Source of the DNA: CAVPEV01 sp963703555
GTDB lineage: Bacteria; Actinomycetota; Actinomycetes; Actinomycetales; Cellulomonadaceae
Reading direction: 5' to 3'
Assembly (NCBI GenBank): GCA_963703555.1
Contig: CAVPEV010000034.1
Coordinates: 1-17,414 of the forward strand
DNA length: 17,414 bases
This document shows positions 6,800 through 14,535 of the stretch, piece by piece. Under the pieces are notes generated by a model. That model searched no databases and had not been told where the DNA came from. It worked only from the letters and a program-made list of their open reading frames with translations. Position 1 is the first letter of the stretch. The number at the start of each line of letters is the position of its first letter. Position numbers and translations under genes: made by a program.

Positions 6800-7555
6800 C
6801 TAGCCGCCGACCCGGGTACCCAGCAGTGCGCCGATGCCGAACGTGACGAGCAGCGCCGCGCCGCCCCCGACGACGAGCCGCACGGCGGCCCGCCACCGGG
6901 AGCTGCCGCCGAGGTAGGCGCTCACCGTGCCCGTGATGCCCAGGGCGAGCAGGACCGCGGCGAACGTGACGAGCACCCGGCTGCCCGGCGGCGGGAGCAT
7001 GATCGCGAGCATCGGCAGCACCGCGCCGATGGTGAACGCCATGCCCGAGGCGAAGGCCGCGTGCCAGGGGCTGACGATGTCGGTCTGGTCGATGTTCAGC
7101 TCGATGGACAGGTGGGCGGTGAGCACGTCGTGCTCGGTCAGCTCCTCGGCAACCCGGCGGGCAGTCTGCGGGCTCAGCCCCTGCGCCTGGTACAGCCCGG
7201 TGAGCTCGGCGAGCTCGGCCTCGGGCTGCGTCTGGAGCTCCCAGCGCTCCTTGGCGATGAGGGCCCGCTCGCTGTCCCGCTGGCTGCTGACCGAGACGTA
7301 CTCGCCGAGCGCCATGGAGATCGCGCCACCGACGAGCCCGGCGACGCCCGCAGTGAGGATCTGGGAGGACGACGTCGTGGCGCCGGCGACGCCCACGACG
7401 ATCGCGGCGACGGAGACGATGCCGTCGTTGGCGCCGAGCACGCCGGCGCGCAACCAGTTGAGCCGCTGGGCTAGCCCACCCCGGTGCGGTTCGTTCGCGT
7501 GCTGGTCGGGAAGGGGGTCCGTCGAGTCGCTGGCGGTGGTCACGGTCCTTATCAT
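6800..7555 (-). CDS. VIT1/CCC1-family Fe2+/Mn2+ transporter
   Basis: A 251-residue membrane protein. Helix 1 carries GANDGIVS (41-48). Helix 2 carries the conserved GAISMALGEYVSVSSQRD stretch (77-94). A charged cytoplasmic segment rich in Glu follows (about 95-150: KERWELQ, PEAELAEL, AEELTEHD), equivalent to the metal-binding helices of plant VIT1. Three more hydrophobic segments end the protein. The family exports Fe2+/Mn2+ from the cytoplasm in exchange for H+. ATG 7555 is chosen because similarity begins soon after it; the frame stays open upstream to 7762, but that part looks like a remnant of another protein. GTG 7543 is an alternative start, though AAGG lies too close to it. The gene is transcribed towards corA, probably with it, and is divergent from chrA. 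Confidence 0.88.
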   Translation of the reverse strand: MIRTVTTASDSTDPLPDQHANEPHRGGLAQRLNWLRAGVLGANDGIVSVAAIVVGVAGATTSSSQILTAGVAGLVGGAISMALGEYVSVSSQRDSERALIAKERWELQTQPEAELAELTGLYQAQGLSPQTARRVAEELTEHDVLTAHLSIELNIDQTDIVSPWHAAFASGMAFTIGAVLPMLAIMLPPPGSRVLVTFAAVLLALGITGTVSAYLGGSSRWRAAVRLVVGGGAALLVTFGIGALLGTRVGG

Positions 7556-7621
7556 CCACGCGATGGCTGTGCGAGGCGAGGGTCCGACGAGACCCACGGA
7601 AGTGCCCGCAATTCCCGACGG

Positions 7622-7708
7622 CCCGGCTCCCGAGGCCCCGGCCAGGAGGCTCGCGACGACGAACACGGCCATGCCGACGACGAACAGGCACCAGCGCCCG
7701 TATGGGTC
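7622..7708 (-). pseudogene. Possible remnant of a DHA2-type MFS transporter
   Basis: In frame with, and upstream of, the VIT gene, these codons read DPYGRWCLFVVGMAVFVVAS followed by LLAGASGAG. This resembles the motif A/helix 3 region of EmrB/QacA-type transporters (GRRxxFLxGLxxFxxASLLxGLA). Neither flank continues the family: upstream residues are basic and Pro-rich, and downstream ones lead into the VIT start. It is therefore at best a 29-codon relic. Alternatives are an unrelated N-terminal helix of an extended VIT protein or a chance hydrophobic reading of GC-rich DNA. Confidence 0.3.
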
Positions 7709-7793
7709 TGTGCTCCTCGACGCAGCCGGGTGCCACGGGACAAGATGTCGCCCGGACCGCACGACGACGTGCCTGCGGCGGGGCTCGAGCGAT

Positions 7794-7797
7794 GGAG
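7794..7797 (+). promoter_or_regulatory. Ribosome binding site favouring the GTG start of chrA
   Basis: GGAG lies six bases before GTG 7804, ideal spacing. The in-frame ATG 7792, which overlaps it, has no comparable RBS. Confidence 0.5.
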
Positions 7798-7803
7798 ACG
7801 AAC

Positions 7804-9144
7804 GTGCCAGGACTCGCCGCCCACCTGCGGTCGATGCTCAAGATCGGCACGATCGGGTTCGGCGGGGGCAGCGCCCTCATCCCGGTGATGCACCGCGAGC
7901 TCGTCGTCGACCGAGCCGTGCTCGACGACCGGACGTTCACCCAGCACGTCGTCGTCGACAACATCACGCCGGGCGCCCTGCCGGTCAAGCTCGCGGGCCT
8001 GTCCGGACTGCATCTGGGCGGGCGGCGGTGGGTGGCACCGGCAGCGCTCGCGGTGGCCGCGCCGGGCACGGTCGCGACGGTCGCGCTGCTGGCCGCGTTC
8101 AGCTGGTTCGGGCCGGCCATGGTGCGCGGCGTGGAGCTCGCCTCGGTCGGGATCTCGGCATTCATCATTGCGCTCCTCGCCCACTACGTCGCCCAAGTCG
8201 TCTGGGCGGACCGCAGCCGCCGGACCGGCGCGGTCGTGATCACGGCGCTGACATTCCTGGTGACCGGCCTGCCGGGCACCGCTCAGCTGGCCGGTGAGGT
8301 CACCGGTGCCGCGCTGGACGTGCGGCTGCCGCGGCTGGGGACCGTGCAGGTCATCGCCGTCACGCTCGTCCTCGTCGCGGGGTGGAGCCTGGTCCGGCGC
8401 GACCGACGACCGACGGCCGGTGCCGGCCCGGCCCCGCAGTCCGGCCCGGCCCCGGGCACGGCGCGCGCTGAGTTCCGGGACGCCGCTGCGGCGGCGGGCG
8501 GTCTGGCGGTGCTGGGTGCGACGGCGATGGGCGCGGCCGCGCTGGCGGGTGGGCGCGAGGCGGCGGTCGTCGCCGGTCTCGTGGCGCTGTCGGCGATCAC
8601 CTCGTTCGGCGGTGGTGAGGCGTACGTCGCGGTGGCGGACGGGTTCTTCGTCGCCGGCGGCCACGTCACGTCCGAGGCGTTCTACGGTCAGATGGTGCCG
8701 GTCGCGAACGCTCTGCCCGGCCCGATCCTGGTGAAGCTCGCGGCCGCCGTCGGGTGGCAGGCGGGTGACGGCGGGCTGCTGGCGAGCGCCGTCGTGGCTC
8801 TGGCCTGCGGGGTGGTCGCTGTCGCGGTCTGTACGGCGCTGGCCGTCCTCATCATGGGCGGGTACGCCACCGCCGAGCGGTCCGTCGTCGTTCAGGCGCT
8901 GGGGACGTACATCCTGCCGGTGATCGCCGGGCTGCTCGTCACGACGACAGTCTCCATGCTGCATGCCGCGGCCCGGATAGGGTCGGCGAACGGCGTGTCC
9001 TCCGCCGGTGTGGTCGGTGCCACCCTGCTGGCCGTGATCGCCATGTCCTGGGCCCGGCAGCGCCATGGCGTGCATGACATGGTGCTCCTCGCGGCGGCCA
9101 GCGCCGTGTCCTGGGGCGTGCTGAACCTCCTGGCGGGCAGGTGA
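7804..9144 (+). CDS. chrA: Chromate transporter, ChrA (CHR) family, two-domain
   Basis: A 446-residue membrane protein made of two homologous CHR halves, the long-chain form. Each half has the FGGG signature (19-22 in GFGGGSALIPVM and 268-271 in SFGGGEAYVAV). Each also has a PG motif before a conserved helix (NITPGALPVKLAGL and NALPGPILVKLAAAVG). A hydrophilic linker rich in Pro, Ala and Gly (about 198-225) separates them. Family members export chromate, which otherwise enters through sulfate uptake systems, using the proton gradient. Substrates of distant members are unproven and the similarity here is at motif level. Start: GTG 7804 has a good RBS; ATG 7792 would add four residues, and ATG 7702 would add a polar tail not expected in the family. 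The stop codon overlaps the next start as GTGA. Confidence 0.85.
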   Translation: MPGLAAHLRSMLKIGTIGFGGGSALIPVMHRELVVDRAVLDDRTFTQHVVVDNITPGALPVKLAGLSGLHLGGRRWVAPAALAVAAPGTVATVALLAAFSWFGPAMVRGVELASVGISAFIIALLAHYVAQVVWADRSRRTGAVVITALTFLVTGLPGTAQLAGEVTGAALDVRLPRLGTVQVIAVTLVLVAGWSLVRRDRRPTAGAGPAPQSGPAPGTARAEFRDAAAAAGGLAVLGATAMGAAALAGGREAAVVAGLVALSAITSFGGGEAYVAVADGFFVAGGHVTSEAFYGQMVPVANALPGPILVKLAAAVGWQAGDGGLLASAVVALACGVVAVAVCTALAVLIMGGYATAERSVVVQALGTYILPVIAGLLVTTTVSMLHAAARIGSANGVSSAGVVGATLLAVIAMSWARQRHGVHDMVLLAAASAVSWGVLNLLAGR

Positions 9145-9701
9145 CGACGCCCGGGCCGGAGCGGCGGACAGCGGAGCCGCCGGAGCCGGAGCGCCGGGCG
9201 GCGGCGGCCGTCGCCGGATCCGGGGTGCCCTACCGGATCGTCCGGCACGCGCCGGTCGACTCGCTGGCTCAGGCCGCGGCCGCGCGCGGGCTGGACCCGT
9301 CGGACGTGGTGAAGACGATCGTCGTGCGCCGGGCCGCCGACGACTACCTGTTCGTCCTGGTGCCGGGCGGGCGGACGATCTCCTGGCCCCGGCTGCGCGC
9401 CCTGCTCGGCGTGCACCGGATGTCCCTGCCGGACGCCGCGACGGCCCGGGACGTCACCGGCTACGAGCGGGGCACGATCACCCCGTTCGGCTCGCTGCAC
9501 GCGTGGCCCGTGGTGGCCGACAGCAGGGTCGTGGGGCGGACCGTGTCGGTGGGTGGTGGGGGGCACGGGGTCGGCATCGTGCTCGCCGGCGACGACCTCG
9601 TGGCCGTGCTGGGTGCGACCGTCGCCGACGTCACGGATCAGCAGCCGCCGGGCGAGCGGGACGGGAACCTGGGCGACAGCGCACCCGTTGTGCCCGGGTG
9701 A
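9141..9701 (+). CDS. YbaK/ProX-type aminoacyl-tRNA deacylase
   Basis: A 186-residue cytoplasmic protein of the YbaK/EbsC fold, which hydrolyses mischarged tRNA (for example Cys-tRNAPro or Ala-tRNAPro) in trans. Visible family features are the conserved lysine in DVVKTIVV (Lys58), a following beta-strand YLFVLVPGG, and the substrate-pocket motif GTITPFG (111-117). A charged 25-residue N-terminal extension and a polar C-terminal tail (from about 166) are extra to the core. Which tRNA it edits cannot be read from sequence. GTG 9141 overlaps the chrA stop codon by four bases (GTGA), a sign of translational coupling, although no functional link with chromate transport is known to me. Confidence 0.85.
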   Translation: MTTPGPERRTAEPPEPERRAAAAVAGSGVPYRIVRHAPVDSLAQAAAARGLDPSDVVKTIVVRRAADDYLFVLVPGGRTISWPRLRALLGVHRMSLPDAATARDVTGYERGTITPFGSLHAWPVVADSRVVGRTVSVGGGGHGVGIVLAGDDLVAVLGATVADVTDQQPPGERDGNLGDSAPVVPG

Positions 9702-9779
9702 GAGTTGCCGCCGACCGGCGTACGGTCGCTGGTTGGCCGAGTGAAGCCGAGGACGATGGGCCGGATCGAGGACGAGGCA

Positions 9780-10121
9780 ATGGCGCCGAACGGTATCGAG
9801 GTGGTCGTCGTCGACGGCTCCGCCTGGGTCCGGTTGCACGGGGAGATCGACGTCGCGCTGCGCGACCAGGCCAGCGAGTCGATGGCCGCCGCACTGTCCG
9901 CACCGGGTCCGGTGGTGGTCGACGCCACGGACGTGACGTTCATCGACTCGTCGGGTGCGGCGTTCGTCCTGCAGCTGTGCCTGGCGGCGCGGGAGAGCGG
10001 CCAGCACGTCACCCTCCGCGACCCGCAGCGCGTGGTGCTGGACATCCTGCAGATGCTCGGTGTGGCCGAGGAGGTCCTGCTCGACGAGCACCCGGCGGGC
10101 CGCGGCTCGGCGGCGCGGTAA
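9780..10121 (+). CDS. STAS-domain anti-sigma factor antagonist
   Basis: A 113-residue single STAS domain of the SpoIIAA/RsbV type. The beta-strand and GEIDVA motif (21-26) and the phosphorylation-site loop FIDSSGAAFV (54-63, with Ser57/Ser58) are present, followed by the second helix and strand (HVTLRDP). Such proteins bind an anti-sigma kinase when unphosphorylated and so free a sigma factor. No kinase, phosphatase or sigma gene is in the window, so its partner is elsewhere. ATG 9780 is chosen because the domain starts at once and GAGG precedes it; ATG 9756, GTG 9741 and TTG 9705 are possible in-frame alternatives adding 8 to 25 residues. Confidence 0.85.
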   Translation: MAPNGIEVVVVDGSAWVRLHGEIDVALRDQASESMAAALSAPGPVVVDATDVTFIDSSGAAFVLQLCLAARESGQHVTLRDPQRVVLDILQMLGVAEEVLLDEHPAGRGSAAR

Positions 10122-10151
10122 CCCTGCGCGGGGGCTGTCGGACGGCTCGGC

Positions 10152-10157
10152 TACCGT
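10152..10157 (+). promoter_or_regulatory. Candidate -10 element for a leaderless sbcD transcript
   Basis: TACCGT fits TANNNT and ends seven bases before ATG 10165, so transcription could begin at the A of the start codon. No Shine-Dalgarno sequence is visible before this ATG, which agrees with a leaderless mRNA, a common actinobacterial arrangement. The -35 region is weak. Confidence 0.35.
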
Positions 10158-10164
10158 CGCACGC

Positions 10165-11373
10165 ATGCGGCTGCTGCACACTTCGGACTGGCACCTGGGC
10201 CGCACGCTGCACGGGGTGGACCTGCTGGACCACCAGGCGGCCTTCCTCGACCACCTCGTCACCACCGTGCGGGAGGAGCAGATCGACGCGGTGCTCGTCG
10301 CCGGGGACGTCTACGACCGGGCGATCCCGCCGGTGGAGGCCGTGACCCTGCTGTCCGACGCGCTGACCCGGCTGGCCGAGCGGGCCTGCGTGATCATCAC
10401 CTCGGGCAACCACGACTCCGCGGTCCGGCTGGGGTTCGGTGCGTCCCTGCTGCGCGAGCGGGTGCGAGTGCGCACGCGCATCGCCGACCTGGGCCGGCCC
10501 GTGGGGCTGGCGGACGCGGACGGTGCCGTGCTCGTGTACGGCCTGCCGTACCTGGACCCGGACGTCGCCCGGCGCGAGCTGGGCCCGGGAGCGGGGGCGG
10601 CCGGAGACGTCGACGACGCGGCCGATCGGCGCGTCGCCGACAGCGGGCTGCTCGCGCGGTCCCATGCGGCCGTGCTCGGGGAGGCGATGCGCCGGGTGCG
10701 GACGGACCTCGCGGTCCGGCGGGCGGCCGGACCCGCGCGGGCCGTGGTCATGGCGCATGCCTTCGTCGTCGGCGGGCAGGTGAGCGAGTCGGAGCGGGAC
10801 ATCCGGGTCGGCGGGGTGGACTCGGTGCCGGCCGCGGTGTTCGACGGCGTGGACTACGTGGCGCTCGGTCACCTGCACGGTCCGCAGGTGGTGCACGCCG
10901 GGTCGGCGATGCGGTACGCCGGCTCGCCGCTGGCGTACTCCTTCTCCGAGGCCCGGCAGACCAAGTCCACCGTCCTCGTCGACCTGTCCGCCGACGGCGC
11001 GGTGCGCACGCAACTCGTGCCGGCCCCGGTGCCGCGCCGGCTCACCGACCTCACCGGTCCGCTGGGCGAGCTGCTCGGCGCGGCGGGCGCGCCGTACGCC
11101 GAGGACTGGGTGCGCGTCACCGTCACCGACGACGCCCGGCCGGTCGAGCTGTACCGGCAGGTCCGGGAACGGTTCCCGCACGCCCTGGTCGTCCAGCACC
11201 GGCCGGCCGGGGGTGCGGCGCCGTCGGTGCTGCGTGAGGTGACCAGCGGTGCGGACCCGGTGGGGGTCGCGGAGGACTTCGTGCGGTACGTCACCGACCA
11301 CGCACCCGCGCAGGCCGAGCTGGCGGCGCTGCGCGCGGCGTTCGAGCGGGTCGCCGCCGAGGAGCGCGGCTGA
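10165..11373 (+). CDS. sbcD: SbcD (Mre11-type) exonuclease subunit
   Basis: A 402-residue calcineurin-like metallophosphoesterase subunit of the SbcCD complex, which opens hairpins and trims DNA ends with Mn2+. All five phosphodiesterase motifs are visible: DWH (Asp8, His10), GDVYD (Asp48), GNHD (Asn82, His83, Asp84), MAHAF (His198) and GHLH (His236, His238). The C-terminal part (about 290-402) is the capping and SbcC-binding region. ATG 10165 begins the first beta-strand directly (MRLLHTSDWHLG). The gene overlaps sbcC by one base (TGATG) and starts 43 bp after the STAS gene, with a possible promoter of its own. Nothing is missing or truncated. Confidence 0.96.
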   Translation: MRLLHTSDWHLGRTLHGVDLLDHQAAFLDHLVTTVREEQIDAVLVAGDVYDRAIPPVEAVTLLSDALTRLAERACVIITSGNHDSAVRLGFGASLLRERVRVRTRIADLGRPVGLADADGAVLVYGLPYLDPDVARRELGPGAGAAGDVDDAADRRVADSGLLARSHAAVLGEAMRRVRTDLAVRRAAGPARAVVMAHAFVVGGQVSESERDIRVGGVDSVPAAVFDGVDYVALGHLHGPQVVHAGSAMRYAGSPLAYSFSEARQTKSTVLVDLSADGAVRTQLVPAPVPRRLTDLTGPLGELLGAAGAPYAEDWVRVTVTDDARPVELYRQVRERFPHALVVQHRPAGGAAPSVLREVTSGADPVGVAEDFVRYVTDHAPAQAELAALRAAFERVAAEERG

Positions 11374-14300
11374 TGCGCCTGCACCGGCTCGCCCTGTCCG
11401 GGATCGGGCCGTTCCCGGACCGGCACACCGTCGACTTCACCCGGCTCGGCAAGTCCGGGCTGTTCCTCCTCGAGGGGCCCACCGGTGCGGGCAAGTCGAC
11501 CATCATCGACGCGATCGTCTTCGCTCTGTACGGGCGGGTGGCCTCGGCGGCGGCCAGCGAGGAGCGGATGCGCTCGCGGTTCGCGGACCCGTCCAGCACG
11601 CCGATGGTGGACCTCGTGCTGTCCACCGGTGCGGGGGTGTACCGGATCCGGCGGACGCCGGCGTTCGACCGCCCGAAGCGTTCGGGCCCGGGCACCACGC
11701 GGCAGCAGGCCTCGGCGATCCTGTGGCGGCTGTCCGCGGAACCCGAGCCGGACCTCACCGACGACGCGCTGGATGCCGTCGGTGAGGTGGTGTCTACCCG
11801 GCTGGACGAGGTCGGGCTCCAGGTGCGCCGGGTGGTCGGGCTGGACGTGCAGCAGTTCGTGCAGACCGTCGTGCTGCCCCAGGGGGAGTTCGCCGGCTTC
11901 CTGCGCGCCCGGCCGGAGGAGCGCAGCGACCTGCTGCAACGGGTGTTCGGGACGCAGGTGTACGCCCGGGCGCAGGAGGTGCTCGCCGGCCTGCGCCGGG
12001 ACTGTCAGCACCGTGTCGACGAGGCGAGCCGCACCCTGCGGGCGGCGGTCGACCGGCTGGTCGGAGCCGCCGGGCTGACCGAGCTGCCCGGTGCGACCGG
12101 GCCGGGTGCGACCGGGCCGGGTCCCGCGACCGAGCCCGACGACCCGGCGGGCGTGGTCGAGGCCGCGGCGCACGTCATGGACGAACTCGGCGCCGTCGCC
12201 GTAGCGGCGCGGGCCCGCAGCGACCAGGCGCAGGCCGACGCGGCAGCCGCCCGGGCGGCCGCCGACGAGGCCGACGTGGTGGCGGACCGGGTGCGGCGGC
12301 GCACCGGGGCGCTGGCCGAGCAGGCAGCGCTGGCGGCACAGGCCGCCGAGCAGGCTGAGCGGTCGCGGCGGCTGTCCGACGCCGGGCGCGCCACCGCGGT
12401 CGCGCCGGTGCTCGACGACGTCACGGCCGCGCAACAGGAGTGGCGTGTCGCGTGGGACGCGGCCGGGGCCCTGGTCCCGGCGCTCGCCGACCCGGCCGGT
12501 CCCCGGTCCGTTCCGGACCCGCAGAGCCTTCGGGACCTCCGGGCGGGCCTGCGGGCGCAGCGCGACGCCGACCTGTCCGCGGCGGCCCGGCTGCAGCGCG
12601 CCGAGCAGGTCGAGGCCGCCCTGCCCGCGACACAGGCCGAGGTGGCCGGTGCCCGCCGGGCGGTGGTGGAGGCCACGGCCGAGCACGAGCGGCTCACGGA
12701 CCTGGTGGCGCAGCTGCCCGCGACGCGCGCCGGGCTGGTCGAGCGGCTGGATCGGGCTCGGTTCGCCGCTGGGACGGTAGCGGCCCACCGGGCGGTCGTC
12801 GAGACCGCCCGGCAGGTCCACGGCGCCGCAGTGGAGGAGCTCCGGCTCGCAAGCGAGGCGGACCGGCTCACCAGCGAGCAGGAGCAGGCGGCCGTGGCCG
12901 CTCTGGAGGCCGCCCACCAGGAGCACGCCCTGCGGGCCGCCCGGCTGGCCGGGATGGCCGGCGAGCTGGCCGGCACGCTCGTGCCGGGCGATGCCTGTCC
13001 GGTCTGCGGGTCGACGTCCCATCCGGCACCGGCCCAGCCGGAGGACGGTGCGGTCACGGCCGAGCAGGTCGACGCGGCCGAGGCCGCCCGGGCGGCCGCC
13101 GAGGACCTGCTGGCCGGCGTGCGCACCGCGCTGGCGACGGCATCGACGCGCCGGGCCGCGGCGGCCGAGACCGCGTCCGGGCTCGGCCCGCAGGCGGCGG
13201 CCGACCGTCTCGCCGCGGCCGAGCAGCAGCTGGCCGCGACCGAGCTGGCCGCTGCGGACGAGGAAGCGGCCGCTCGGGCGCTGGCCTGTCACGACTCGGG
13301 TGCGCAGGACATCCGCACCCGGCTGACGGACGCGGGGGCCGGACTGGCGGCTGCCGCCCATCGTCTGGCCGCCGGCGAGCATGCCCTGGCCGCCGACGAG
13401 CAGCTGGTCGCCGAGGCTCGCGCGGAGTGGGACACCGTCGCCGCCCGCCGCACCGCCCTGCAGGGCGCGGCGGACCGCGCCGGGGCGGCGGTGGACGCGC
13501 TCGTCCGGCTCGACGGAGCCGGTGAGCAGTGGTCCCGGTCGGCGCAGCTGCTCGCCACGGCGCTCGCGGGGCAGGGATTCGCGGATGCGGACGCTGCCCG
13601 TGCTGCGCTGCTCGGTCCCGAGGCGCTCGCCGAGCTCACGCAGGAGGTCGACTCCTACGCGGAGGCCGTCCGCGCGGTGCGTTCGACCGTGGCCGAGCTG
13701 GCCGACGTCGCGGCGCTCGACCTGGCGACCGTCGACGCCGCGCAGGCGGCCGCGGCGAGCCGGTTGGCGCAGGCGGACGCCGTCTCGGGGGAGGCCGTCG
13801 GAGCCGCCCACACGGCGACAGCTCGGGCCGAGGCCGTCCGGCAGGCGCAGACCATGCTGCTCGCAGCGGCCAAGGGCCTGACCGCAGCGCGGGAGGCGGC
13901 CGCGCCGGTGCTGCGGATGGCCGACGTGGCCGCGGGGGACAACCCCCGGCGGCTCACCCTGCAGACGTTCGTGCTGGCTCGGCGGTTCGAGGACGTGGTG
14001 GCGGCCGCGAACGAGCGGCTCGCCGTGATGTCCGACGGGCGGTTCGAGCTGGAGCGCACCGAGGACGCCGAGGAGGTGCGGGCCCGCCGTGTCGGGCTCG
14101 CCCTGCGGGTGCTGGACCACCGCACCGACTCCGCCCGCGACCCGCGGACGCTCTCCGGCGGCGAGACGTTCTACGTGTCCTTGTGCCTGGCGCTGGGCAT
14201 GGCGGACGTCGTGACTGCGGAGGCCGGCGGCACCGACCTGGGCACGCTGTTCATCGACGAGGGGTTCGGGTCGCTGGACCCGCCGACGCTGGACCTCGTG

Positions 14301-14444
14301 CTGGCCGAGCTCGGCCGGCTGCGGTCGGGCGGGCGCACGGTCGGCGTCGTGTCCCACCTGGACGCCCTCAAGCAGGCGATCGCCGAGCGGATCGAGGTTC
14401 GCCGACGCCCGGACGGCTCCAGCACGCTGACCGTCCGGGCCTGA
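11373..14444 (+). CDS. sbcC: SbcC (Rad50-type) SMC-like ATPase subunit
   Basis: A 1023-residue partner of SbcD. The N-terminal ABC half has Walker A GPTGAGKST (35-43). Long Ala/Glu/Arg-rich coiled coils (about 210-530 and 555-860) flank a zinc hook CPVC (Cys542, Cys545), where two SbcC arms join. The C-terminal half has the ABC signature LSGGE (927-931), Walker B FIDEG (Asp962, Glu963) and a switch-type SHLD (about 992). ATP binding and hydrolysis control the nuclease. The ATG overlaps the sbcD stop codon, and GAGGAG lies eight bases upstream within sbcD, so the pair is translated together. A short GATGP repeat lies in the first coiled-coil arm. The last codons hold a perfect 10-bp inverted repeat that may end the operon. 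Confidence 0.96.
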   Translation: MRLHRLALSGIGPFPDRHTVDFTRLGKSGLFLLEGPTGAGKSTIIDAIVFALYGRVASAAASEERMRSRFADPSSTPMVDLVLSTGAGVYRIRRTPAFDRPKRSGPGTTRQQASAILWRLSAEPEPDLTDDALDAVGEVVSTRLDEVGLQVRRVVGLDVQQFVQTVVLPQGEFAGFLRARPEERSDLLQRVFGTQVYARAQEVLAGLRRDCQHRVDEASRTLRAAVDRLVGAAGLTELPGATGPGATGPGPATEPDDPAGVVEAAAHVMDELGAVAVAARARSDQAQADAAAARAAADEADVVADRVRRRTGALAEQAALAAQAAEQAERSRRLSDAGRATAVAPVLDDVTAAQQEWRVAWDAAGALVPALADPAGPRSVPDPQSLRDLRAGLRAQRDADLSAAARLQRAEQVEAALPATQAEVAGARRAVVEATAEHERLTDLVAQLPATRAGLVERLDRARFAAGTVAAHRAVVETARQVHGAAVEELRLASEADRLTSEQEQAAVAALEAAHQEHALRAARLAGMAGELAGTLVPGDACPVCGSTSHPAPAQPEDGAVTAEQVDAAEAARAAAEDLLAGVRTALATASTRRAAAAETASGLGPQAAADRLAAAEQQLAATELAAADEEAAARALACHDSGAQDIRTRLTDAGAGLAAAAHRLAAGEHALAADEQLVAEARAEWDTVAARRTALQGAADRAGAAVDALVRLDGAGEQWSRSAQLLATALAGQGFADADAARAALLGPEALAELTQEVDSYAEAVRAVRSTVAELADVAALDLATVDAAQAAAASRLAQADAVSGEAVGAAHTATARAEAVRQAQTMLLAAAKGLTAAREAAAPVLRMADVAAGDNPRRLTLQTFVLARRFEDVVAAANERLAVMSDGRFELERTEDAEEVRARRVGLALRVLDHRTDSARDPRTLSGGETFYVSLCLALGMADVVTAEAGGTDLGTLFIDEGFGSLDPPTLDLVLAELGRLRSGGRTVGVVSHLDALKQAIAERIEVRRRPDGSSTLTVRA
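12090..12119 (+). repeat. 15-bp in-frame tandem repeat in sbcC
   Basis: GGTGCGACCGGGCCG is repeated exactly at 12090-12104 and 12105-12119, giving GATGP twice in a loop-like, Pro/Gly-rich stretch of the first coiled-coil arm. It is probably a length-variable spacer. Confidence 0.8.
14407..14440 (+). terminator. Hairpin at the end of sbcC
   Basis: GCCCGGACGG (14407-14416) pairs perfectly with CCGTCCGGGC (14431-14440) across a 14-base loop. It ends one base before the sbcC stop codon and faces the convergent gene at 14520. No U-tract follows. Confidence 0.45.
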
Positions 14445-14487
14445 CCTGTCCGACCGTCGCCAGCCGGCCGGCGTGCCGCCGGGAACC

Positions 14488-14535
14488 GTCCTCACCGGGT
14501 CCGGCCGCCCCCGCGATCCTCACCAGGTCCAGCCG
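14488..14535. repeat. 20-bp imperfect direct repeat at the tail of the 160-aa gene
   Basis: A 20-bp segment at 14488-14507 recurs with 17 matches at 14516-14535; the shared core is CCTCACC(G/A)GGTCC. The second copy covers the stop codon and last codons of the minus-strand gene and the first lies just past it, so the gene's 3' end seems to have been duplicated. The remaining 75-bp gap to sbcC shows no other feature. Confidence 0.5.

Noticed and set aside
7702..7803. Extended start of chrA at ATG 7702 or ATG 7792
   Set aside because: No ribosome site precedes ATG 7702 and the extra residues are polar and unlike the family; GTG 7804 has GGAG at ideal spacing. ATG 7792 remains possible but has weaker support.
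10869..14495. A 1208-codon open frame on the minus strand opposite sbcD/sbcC
   Set aside because: It is a shadow caused by high G+C and third-position bias. Its product is low-complexity Arg/Gly/Pro-rich with no domain, while the plus strand encodes full SbcD and SbcC motifs.
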